Assembly (NCBI GenBank): GCA_002787455.1
Contig: PCWU01000090.1
Coordinates: forward strand, 1 to 5,597
DNA: 5,597 bases
From: Gallionellaceae bacterium CG11_big_fil_rev_8_21_14_0_20_60_62
Lineage (GTDB): Bacteria > Pseudomonadota > Gammaproteobacteria > Burkholderiales > Gallionellaceae
Direction: 5' to 3'
Shown: positions 1 through 5,597 of the stretch, piece after piece
How positions within the stretch are numbered: position 1 is the first letter of the stretch
Layout: every line of letters begins with the position of its first letter
The notes under the pieces: generated by a model
The model's database searches: none
Told to the model about the DNA's origin: nothing
What the model saw: only the letters and a program-made list of their open reading frames with translations
Position numbers and translations under genes: made by a program

Positions 1-20
1 CCGGAAAAATCTACTTGAAT

Positions 21-55
21 ATGAACCCTTGATCCACCCAGCCCAATGAACCCTT
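21..55. repeat. 10-bp direct repeat upstream of brxA
   Basis: The decamer ATGAACCCTT occurs at 21-30 and again at 46-55, a start-to-start spacing of 25 bp. The match stops exactly at ten bases on both sides. Read on the minus strand, the stretch is GGGTGGATCAAGGGTTCAT followed by an AT-rich tail. This loosely resembles the repeated terminal blocks of some IS21-type insertion sequences, but no transposase is visible and that reading is a guess. It could equally be a pair of regulator half-sites or chance. Confidence 0.4.
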
Positions 56-137
56 CTGCTAACTTTTACAGAAAAGATGTTGCACAATCGAAGGGCGGGG
101 CATTAAACATGTTTCACCTGATTATTGCCTGATTCCA
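56..137 (+). promoter_or_regulatory. Probable brxA leader with candidate promoter and palindromic operator
   Basis: This non-coding stretch precedes the first BREX gene, so the operon promoter is expected here or just outside the window. Candidate elements are weak. TTGCAC (80-85) is separated by 18 bp from TAAACA (104-109), and an orphan TTTACA lies at 65-70. AAACATGTTT (105-114) is a perfect 10-bp palindrome overlapping the candidate -10 and could bind a dimeric repressor. Many BREX loci are controlled by a WYL-domain regulator (BrxR) encoded upstream of brxA. No such gene is visible in the 137 bp available. The heptamer CCTGATT is repeated at 117-123 and 128-134 where a ribosome binding site would lie, and no good Shine-Dalgarno is seen before the brxA ATG. 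Confidence 0.3.
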
Positions 138-734
138 ATGAAGCCACGTTACAACGCTGAAATTTCCGCCGGATCCCTCATGCTTGCTGAAAGCAGGAGG
201 ATTGCTTCTTTGCTGCTGACCAATCCGACTGACGCAGAATGGGATCATGCTATTAAAGTTGAGAACATTTTGCAGAAAAACACTCCTGCAACAGCACACC
301 GGCAGGCGCAACTGATTCGGAAGCGTTTGCTGACATTGGATGAAGAAGGGTGGAGGCTGATCGCCGGGGGCGAGATGGAGGTGTCCATTCAGCTTTTGTT
401 GGCTACGGCCATCAAGCACAGCCGCATGCTTGAGGACTTCCTGCAACAGGTGTACGCCAGACAGATACGACGGATGGAAATGGCCCTGAATAACCATTTA
501 TGGGATGCATTTTGGATAGAATGTGCGCACCGTGACGGTGAGATTGAGCGATGGTCTGCATCCACCAGAGAAAAGCTTTTCCAAGTTATTGTCCGAATAT
601 TGGTTGAGGCAAAATACCTCGACTCTAGTAGAAAGATGAATATGACCCCGCCCAGCTTGCATCCGACAGTCATCTCTTTTCTAAAACGGCACGGCGAACT
701 AGAGATTCTCTCGGCTATGAAAGTTTCCAGATGA
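138..734 (+). CDS. brxA: BREX protein BrxA (DUF1819 family)
   Basis: This encodes a 198-residue protein, the usual length for BrxA, the small helical DNA-binding accessory protein of BREX. The N-terminal pattern YNAEISAGSLML followed by ESRRIASLLL (residues 5-27) and the block starting ENILQ and ending IRKRL (about 42-64) are what I recognise as DUF1819. The rest is predicted mostly alpha-helical. There is no signal peptide or membrane segment, so it should be cytoplasmic. The ATG at 138 was chosen because it retains the conserved YxxxxxAG start; the next in-frame ATG (180) would remove it. No clear Shine-Dalgarno precedes it, so translation may be weak. Its stop overlaps the brxB start (ATGA, 731-734). 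In characterised systems BrxA's contribution to defence varies, and it is not the methyltransferase. The identification is strengthened by brxB and brxC immediately downstream. Confidence 0.93.
   Translation: MKPRYNAEISAGSLMLAESRRIASLLLTNPTDAEWDHAIKVENILQKNTPATAHRQAQLIRKRLLTLDEEGWRLIAGGEMEVSIQLLLATAIKHSRMLEDFLQQVYARQIRRMEMALNNHLWDAFWIECAHRDGEIERWSASTREKLFQVIVRILVEAKYLDSSRKMNMTPPSLHPTVISFLKRHGELEILSAMKVSR
731..734 (+). promoter_or_regulatory. ATGA stop-start overlap coupling brxA and brxB
   Basis: The four bases ATGA contain the brxB start codon (731-733) and the brxA stop codon TGA (732-734). The preceding bases hold no purine-rich Shine-Dalgarno, so terminating ribosomes from brxA probably supply brxB translation. 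The overlap is read directly; the coupling is inferred. Confidence 0.7.
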
Positions 735-1306
735 GCGTATTTGAAGAACGCCTGAACCAAATTCTTCCGCGATTAACCTCGAAAGAGCTGTTGAACAACG
801 AAGGGCTGAGCAATGAGATCGGCTTCTGGGTATTCGATTATCCGCCCGAGTCTGAACTGGAAATGCGTGCGTTTTTAACTGAGGTCATCGAACCCGCTCT
901 CGCCAAACAACATCCGCCGATTAAGTTTTCCACGGTCAATGTTTTTGACTTGGCGATTGGCCTGCTCGAAGAACGCGGTCTTCTCGATAAAGCACTCGAT
1001 ATGCAGCAAACACAAGGCGATGCCAAAGCGCTTGAATCGTTACACCGCGTTTTGAAAGAAGACAAATTGGCGGAGCGACTCGTTTCTCAAGTCGATGTTG
1101 ATAATCTGGACTTGGTCATTCTGACCGGGGTCGGATCAGCTTACCCAATCCTGCGGACGCACACTTTACTATCGGCATTACATCCTCTGATGAAAGACAC
1201 GCCTTTGCTAATGTTGTATCCCGGTAAATATGACGGCTATTCATTCCGGCTATTCAACCAGCTATCTGAAGACCACTACTACCGCGCATTCCGGCTGGTA
1301 TCCTGA
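731..1306 (+). CDS. brxB: BREX protein BrxB (DUF1788 family)
   Basis: This encodes a 191-residue protein of the DUF1788 family, full length for BrxB. Diagnostic blocks are FWVFDYPPE (residues 32-40), LVILTGVGSAYPILRTH (128-144) and, near the C-terminus, LLMLYPGKYDGYSFRLF (159-175) followed by YYRAFRL (183-189). BrxB has no known catalytic motif. It is a core BREX component needed in studied type 1 systems for both host methylation and phage exclusion, and is thought to bridge other BREX proteins such as PglZ and BrxC. It looks soluble and cytoplasmic. The start ATG overlaps the brxA stop codon and has no Shine-Dalgarno of its own, so translation is probably coupled to brxA by reinitiation. 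Only 27 bp separate it from brxC, consistent with one operon. Confidence 0.95.
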   Translation: MSVFEERLNQILPRLTSKELLNNEGLSNEIGFWVFDYPPESELEMRAFLTEVIEPALAKQHPPIKFSTVNVFDLAIGLLEERGLLDKALDMQQTQGDAKALESLHRVLKEDKLAERLVSQVDVDNLDLVILTGVGSAYPILRTHTLLSALHPLMKDTPLLMLYPGKYDGYSFRLFNQLSEDHYYRAFRLVS

Positions 1307-1333
1307 CGTGCATTCCACATAGGGCAATAAAAT

Positions 1334-4300
1334 ATGAAAATCAGGGAGCTCTTTACCAAACCTATCGACCGGCCAATCAACGGCGTGATCAAGGCAGATC
1401 AGCGCGATGCCGAGAGCATTTGGCAGGAGTTGGATGAATACGTCGTCACCAAACAACTGACCGAGTATTTCCGACGATTCTTTGATGCCTTTCTGGCGGC
1501 GGCAGACAATCCAAAAGACCCTGTCGTCTCATCGCGCATGGGGGTGTGGGTTTCGGGCTTCTTCGGTTCAGGTAAATCTCATTTCATCAAAATCTTGTCT
1601 TACCTGCTGGAAAACATTGAGGCGATTGATCCAGTCACCGGCAAAGCTAAAAAGGCTGCTGCCTTTTTTGATGAACACAAAATCAGGGATGCATTATTGT
1701 TGGCCGACATGCAGCGCGCAGCTCAAGGCAGCGCTGACGTCATCCTGTTCAACATCGATGCCAAAGCGGATAGCAAATCCGAGCGTGACGTGATCCTTCA
1801 AGTTTTTCTGCGGGTCTTTAATGAAAAACTGGGTTACTCCGGCGATGCGCCGCACATCGCTGAAATGGAGCGCTACCTTGTTGGCAAGGGCGCGTATGAA
1901 GCGTTCAAAACGGCCTTCCATGAAAAGAACGGATCGACCTGGAATAAAGAACGTGACGCCGTGGATTTTCTGCGCGATGACGTAGTGCATGCCTTGGCCA
2001 AAGCGCTCAACATGACAGAGGAATCAGCCGGGCGTTGGTTCGATAAATCCCGTGATGACTACAAAATCAACATCGAAGGCCTGGCGGGAATCATTCGTGG
2101 TTATCTGGATACCAAGCCTGCGGCACACCGTGTCATCTTCCTGGTGGATGAGGTCGGGCAGTTCATCGGTGACAACACCCAGATGATGCTGACACTGCAA
2201 ACCATCATCGAACAACTTGGCACTTTATGTCAGGGCAGGGCGTGGGTCATCGTCACCAGCCAGGAAGATATTGACGCTGCCATCGGTGAAACCAACAAGG
2301 CCAAGTCTCAAGATTTTTCAAAGATTCAGGGGCGTTTCCATACCCGGCTATCGCTGGCGAGTTCCAATACCGATGACGTAATCAGCGAACGCCTGCTGTC
2401 CAAGACAGAGGCCGCTCACGTCGAACTACGCGATTGCTTCGTTCAGAAGGGTGACATCATCAACAACCAATTGGCTTTTGTCGGCAATTCCGTTTCGATG
2501 CGCAGCTACAAGGATGCCGCAGAATTCGTGGCCTGCTACCCGTTTGCACCCTATCAGTTTACCTTGCTGCAAAAGGTCTTCGAGTCCATCCGCAAGGTCG
2601 GTGCAACCGGCAAGCACCTGTCCAAAGGTGAGCGGTCGTTGCTTGATGCTTTCCAGTCCGCCGCTGTGCGCAATGCGGAACGCGATATTGATGCGCTCGT
2701 CCCGATTTACGACTTTTACCCGTCCATCGAGAGCTTTATCGATACCAGTGCCAAGCGCTCGATTGATGAAGCGCCGTCTAATCAGTCGCTGGAACCATAC
2801 GATGTTCAACTGCTCAAGGCACTGTTCCTGATCCGCTATATTCCGGACATCATCAAACCCAATGCCGACAACCTTGCAACCCTTTGCGTGGATCAGATTG
2901 ATGCCGATAAGCTGGCACTCAGGCGCAAGATTCAGGAGAGCCTGACCCGTTTGGAGCGCCAGCGTCTGGTTAGCCGCAATGGCGATCTGTGGTCATTCCT
3001 GACCAACGAAGAACGCGATGTCGCCCGTGAAATCGGTCATGTCGAAGTTTCCTCCCTTGAAAAATCCCGTTTGTTGAGCGAGTTGATCTATGACGAAATT
3101 CTGGGCGGCACAACCAAGATCCGCCATCGCGAAACCAAGGGCGATTATGAAATCAATCGGCTGCTGGATGGCGCACCCTGGAAGAATGCCAGTCACGAAT
3201 TGTCCTTGGAGATCATCACACCCTTGAGCGATGACTATGAGTCGTTGAATGACGCCAAAGGAATTCTGCGCAGCGCGGACCGCGCCCTGATACGCATGGC
3301 CGAAAGCAACCGGCTCGACATTGAACTTACCCTTTATCAGCAAATCGAAAAATACATCGATAGCCCCAAGGCCAGCTCGGCTGCGGCCCCGCTCAAACGT
3401 ATTCTTGCCGACCGTAAAGACGAAAATCGCGAACGTCGCACCCGCTTGGTCGAGCAGCTCAGCAATGCAATGGTCAATGGCGATTGCTATGCCTTGGGAC
3501 AAAAGCTGCCAAGCAAGGCGGCAGCGCCTTCCACGCAAGTGGATGAACTGGTCAACTACCTCATCTCCAACACCTACACCAAACTGACTTATCTCAAGGT
3601 GCGTCAGCCTGATCCGGTTGCCGAGATCAAGGCAATTTTGATGACCGACAGTATCGGGCAGCATTCCTTGGCGTTGGGTGGAGAAGAAGGTAATCCACTC
3701 GCGCTCAATGAAATGCGCGAATACCTCCAGCTCAAAGCCAGCCAAAGCCGCGTGCTGCTGTCCGACGTGGTAGATCGTTTCAGCGGTGCGCCGTGGGGAT
3801 GGAAGCCGGATTTTGAAATCGTATTGTTGATTGCCCGTTTGTACATGGCAGGCGAGATCAAGCTTATTTCTGACAATTCCGATCTTGAGCCAGGCAATGC
3901 GATTGAGCCGCTCACCAAGTCCGTGCGCTTCAAACAAGTATCCATCCTCAAGCGCAAATCTGCCGATGCAGTTCAGCTCAAACTAGCCCGCGATTTACAT
4001 AAAGACCTGTTTTCAGAAATCGGGCGAGATGACGAAGACGGGCTGGTTGCGGATTTCCGTGCCAACCTTGCCGAGTGGCAAGCTAAGTTGAAGGAATACT
4101 CTCATCTGTCCACCACCAAGCATCACCCCGGCAAGGCGGCCATTGACCAAGCCCTGTTGCGCATTTCCAAGCAATTGGCGATCCGTGACCCTTTTGAATT
4201 CGTTGAAGCCATTCTGGCTCATAAGGGTGAGTGGCTGGATGCTGCCGACGATATTCACGATCTCATCAGCTTCTATAAGACGCAAATTACCACATGGCGC

Positions 4301-4957
4301 CGAATGCTCGAAGCTCTGCAACGATTCGAACCGAATCGCCCCGCACTTACCAAAGAGGGGGTGGCGGCAAACGCATTGCAGCAACTGGAAGCAATTCGCG
4401 ACAACCCCACGCCGTATCAGCAAATCAACCAGATCGAGGCGTTGATCCAATCCGTAGAGGCGGTGAATGCCAAGCTGGTCGATTCCAAGCGCGAGCATGC
4501 GTTGCTGTTGCTGGAAAAGAAAATCGCCGAAGTGAGCCAGGCTCTGGATCAAGCTCACGCACAGGCTGACTTGCGCAACCGTGCGCTGCTGTCATTGCAA
4601 CAAATCAAGCTGGACATCGCAGCCCAGACCAGCATCCCGCAAATCCATTACTTGCAGGAACAGTCTGGCAATGCGCTGGATGGCGCAATGGACATGATTA
4701 CCGCAGCAGTGAGCGAAGCAGCCAAACTTCAGCCGTTCGCCGTAAAAGCGCCGGGTGACACCACTACCGTTATTAACATCGGCACAACACAGGCAACACA
4801 AACAGTAGCACCCAAACCCGCCAAGGTGATTCGCGCCGCTGATCTATCCAGTAAATCCTATCTGGAAACCGAGGTGGAAGTGGAGGAATATCTGGCGAAG
4901 CTCAGGGCTGAATTGCTTGCCGCAATCAAGGCGGGGCAGCGTGCGCGGATTCAGTAA
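1334..4957 (+). CDS. brxC: BREX system P-loop ATPase BrxC
   Basis: This encodes a 1207-residue protein, about the usual 1200 residues of type 1 BrxC, the large AAA+-like ATPase of BREX. The start MKIRELFTKPIDRPINGVIKA is the typical BrxC opening. A Walker A motif GFFGSGKS lies at residues 75-82, a Walker B VIFLVDE at 267-273, and a possible sensor strand WVIVTSQ at 304-310, so the ATPase core looks intact. The middle is long and helical. A leucine/glutamate-rich region at about 1030-1100 looks like coiled coil. A Thr/Pro/Ala-rich linker (about 1140-1165) leads to the conserved acidic C-terminal tail, from YLETE at 1176 to AGQRARIQ at the end. No signal peptide, membrane segment or frameshift is seen. 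BrxC is required with BrxB, PglX and PglZ for BREX methylation and exclusion in studied systems, presumably coupling ATP hydrolysis to complex assembly or DNA handling. AGGG at 1321-1324 supports the ATG at 1334. Confidence 0.97.
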   Translation: MKIRELFTKPIDRPINGVIKADQRDAESIWQELDEYVVTKQLTEYFRRFFDAFLAAADNPKDPVVSSRMGVWVSGFFGSGKSHFIKILSYLLENIEAIDPVTGKAKKAAAFFDEHKIRDALLLADMQRAAQGSADVILFNIDAKADSKSERDVILQVFLRVFNEKLGYSGDAPHIAEMERYLVGKGAYEAFKTAFHEKNGSTWNKERDAVDFLRDDVVHALAKALNMTEESAGRWFDKSRDDYKINIEGLAGIIRGYLDTKPAAHRVIFLVDEVGQFIGDNTQMMLTLQTIIEQLGTLCQGRAWVIVTSQEDIDAAIGETNKAKSQDFSKIQGRFHTRLSLASSNTDDVISERLLSKTEAAHVELRDCFVQKGDIINNQLAFVGNSVSMRSYKDAAEFVACYPFAPYQFTLLQKVFESIRKVGATGKHLSKGERSLLDAFQSAAVRNAERDIDALVPIYDFYPSIESFIDTSAKRSIDEAPSNQSLEPYDVQLLKALFLIRYIPDIIKPNADNLATLCVDQIDADKLALRRKIQESLTRLERQRLVSRNGDLWSFLTNEERDVAREIGHVEVSSLEKSRLLSELIYDEILGGTTKIRHRETKGDYEINRLLDGAPWKNASHELSLEIITPLSDDYESLNDAKGILRSADRALIRMAESNRLDIELTLYQQIEKYIDSPKASSAAAPLKRILADRKDENRERRTRLVEQLSNAMVNGDCYALGQKLPSKAAAPSTQVDELVNYLISNTYTKLTYLKVRQPDPVAEIKAILMTDSIGQHSLALGGEEGNPLALNEMREYLQLKASQSRVLLSDVVDRFSGAPWGWKPDFEIVLLIARLYMAGEIKLISDNSDLEPGNAIEPLTKSVRFKQVSILKRKSADAVQLKLARDLHKDLFSEIGRDDEDGLVADFRANLAEWQAKLKEYSHLSTTKHHPGKAAIDQALLRISKQLAIRDPFEFVEAILAHKGEWLDAADDIHDLISFYKTQITTWRRMLEALQRFEPNRPALTKEGVAANALQQLEAIRDNPTPYQQINQIEALIQSVEAVNAKLVDSKREHALLLLEKKIAEVSQALDQAHAQADLRNRALLSLQQIKLDIAAQTSIPQIHYLQEQSGNALDGAMDMITAAVSEAAKLQPFAVKAPGDTTTVINIGTTQATQTVAPKPAKVIRAADLSSKSYLETEVEVEEYLAKLRAELLAAIKAGQRARIQ

Positions 4958-4983
4958 GTACCGCGATTTGCGCTAGGAATAAC

Positions 4984-5012
4984 TTGGCTTAAGGGGTATG
5001 ATCATGTATGAA
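4984..5012 (+). promoter_or_regulatory. Candidate sigma70 promoter for the AbiEi-like gene
   Basis: TTGGCT (4984-4989) and TATGAA (5007-5012) are separated by 17 bp, the optimal spacing, which places a start site about 15 bp before the ATG at 5033. A second -10-like hexamer, TATGAT (4997-5002), has no well-placed -35. No hairpin with a T-run is visible between brxC and this site, so read-through from the BREX operon is also likely. If real, the promoter would let the inserted gene be expressed apart from brxABC. Confidence 0.4.
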
Positions 5013-5030
5013 ACGTTAATGAGAATACAT
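5004..5030. repeat. Short inverted repeat before the AbiEi-like gene, possible operator
   Basis: ATGTAT (5004-5009) and its reverse complement ATACAT (5025-5030) are separated by 15 bp and end two bases before the start codon. The left arm overlaps the candidate -10. AbiEi antitoxins are known to repress their own operon by binding inverted repeats in the promoter, so this fits in position. With six-base arms it could arise by chance in an AT-rich leader. Confidence 0.3.
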
Positions 5031-5032
5031 CC

Positions 5033-5597
5033 ATGAGAGCGCAATTATCCACGCAGAGTAAAACGACACCTCTTGTCAGGCACGTTCGTGCCGGCAAGGT
5101 CTATCGTCGAGAAGACCTGGTGCCATATTCAACGAATGTGAATCGTGAGTTGCAGCAGCTGGTTGCTCAGGGTCTGTTGCAGAAGCTGGCTCAAGGTATG
5201 TATTACAAGCCCAAGAAAAACGTGTTTGGTGAAGTGCCGCCCAGCGAGAGTGATTTGCTCGCGGTTTTTCTGAAAGATAAAAATTTTTTTAGTTTCAATC
5301 CCAGCGTCTATAACTCGCTGCGTCTAGGCACAACCCAGCTCTACAACAAGACCATCGTTTATAACCACAAGCGGCATGGCGTGTTCGAGTTGGATCAACG
5401 TCTATACGATTTCCGGATGAAGCCGCGCTTCCCAAAGCCAACCCAAGTGACGACCGAATACCTGCTGGTTGATATGCTCAATAATCTTTCTGATTTGGCG
5501 GAGGATGAAGAGCAGGTGCTTGAACGGGCGCAAAAGAAGCTCAATCAGTTCGATGCCAAAAAGCTGAACAAGGCTCTGGTTGATTTTGGATCGGCAG
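5033..5597 (+). CDS. AbiEi-like / DUF6088 family winged-helix antitoxin, 3' end beyond window
   Basis: The first 188 codons are present and the reading frame is open to the window edge. The N-terminal part (about 1-60) looks like a winged helix: VYRREDLVPYS (23-33) leads to a recognition-helix-like stretch NRELQQLVAQGLLQKL (37-52) and a wing-like QGMYYKPK (54-61). The following region has the pattern I associate with DUF6088/AbiEi-type proteins: FGEVPPSESDLL (65-76), LGTTQLYN (98-105), VYNHKRHGVFEL (109-120) and TEYLLVDMLNNL (141-152). Such proteins are usually the antitoxin and autorepressor encoded just before an AbiEii-type nucleotidyltransferase toxin, so a toxin gene is expected past the edge. 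This is not a core BREX gene; it lies 75 bp after brxC, where pglX is normally found. ATG 5033 is the only suitable in-frame start, with a weak GAG at 5021-5023. The family call rests on pattern memory; the antitoxin role is inferred. Confidence 0.78.
   Translation, partial: MRAQLSTQSKTTPLVRHVRAGKVYRREDLVPYSTNVNRELQQLVAQGLLQKLAQGMYYKPKKNVFGEVPPSESDLLAVFLKDKNFFSFNPSVYNSLRLGTTQLYNKTIVYNHKRHGVFELDQRLYDFRMKPRFPKPTQVTTEYLLVDMLNNLSDLAEDEEQVLERAQKKLNQFDAKKLNKALVDFGSA

Noticed and set aside
1..49. Possible C-terminal tail of an upstream gene in frame 2, ending at TGA 47-49
   Set aside because: Only about 15 residues are available, and other frames also stop within the first 50 bases, so no frame can be preferred.
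114..760. Two overlapping minus-strand open frames (114-497 and 389-760) opposite brxA
   Set aside because: Both are antisense to a recognised DUF1819 gene, are Cys/His/Ser-rich in an unstructured way, and match no family I know.
2993..3937. A 314-codon open frame on the minus strand inside brxC
   Set aside because: It lies wholly antisense to a well-conserved, intact BrxC, and its translation shows no family I recognise. Long antisense frames are common in genes with this codon bias.
4013..4558. A 181-codon minus-strand open frame opposite the brxC coiled-coil region
   Set aside because: It is a shadow of brxC: the product is a low-complexity Leu/Gln-rich mirror of the coiled coil with no domain or upstream signals.
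4958..4983. Possible transcription terminator after brxC
   Set aside because: Only a 3-bp CGC/GCG stem is visible and there is no T-run, so no intrinsic terminator can be supported.
5008..5019. A three-codon mini-ORF (ATGAAACGTTAA) before the AbiEi-like gene
   Set aside because: It is too short to separate from chance, overlaps the candidate -10, and so may not even be transcribed.

Overview
The window covers the front half of a type 1 BREX (bacteriophage exclusion) phage-defence locus, with all recognised genes on the + strand. It runs from a short upstream region through brxA, brxB and brxC, and ends inside a fourth gene that is not a core BREX gene. The mid-range base composition, codon use and protein sequences suggest a beta- or gammaproteobacterium. 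No rRNA or housekeeping gene is present to settle this.

Layout: positions 1-137 are non-coding or hold the tail of something truncated at the edge. They contain a 10-bp direct repeat and a 10-bp perfect palindrome just upstream of brxA. brxA (138-734) and brxB (731-1306) overlap by ATGA. brxC (1334-4957) follows after 27 bp and has its own Shine-Dalgarno-like AGGG. A 75-bp gap (4958-5032) carries a plausible sigma70 promoter and a small inverted repeat. It is followed by the 5' part of an AbiEi-like/DUF6088 winged-helix gene (5033 to the window edge).

How the genes work together: BrxB, BrxC, and the PglX methyltransferase and PglZ phosphatase-like protein expected downstream form the BREX machinery, which methylates host DNA and blocks phage replication. 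BrxA is a small DNA-binding accessory protein. In a canonical type 1 locus pglX would follow brxC directly. Here an AbiEi-type antitoxin gene comes first. This suggests a second defence or addiction module, an AbiE-like toxin-antitoxin pair, nested inside the BREX operon. Its toxin partner and pglX would lie beyond the window and cannot be confirmed here.
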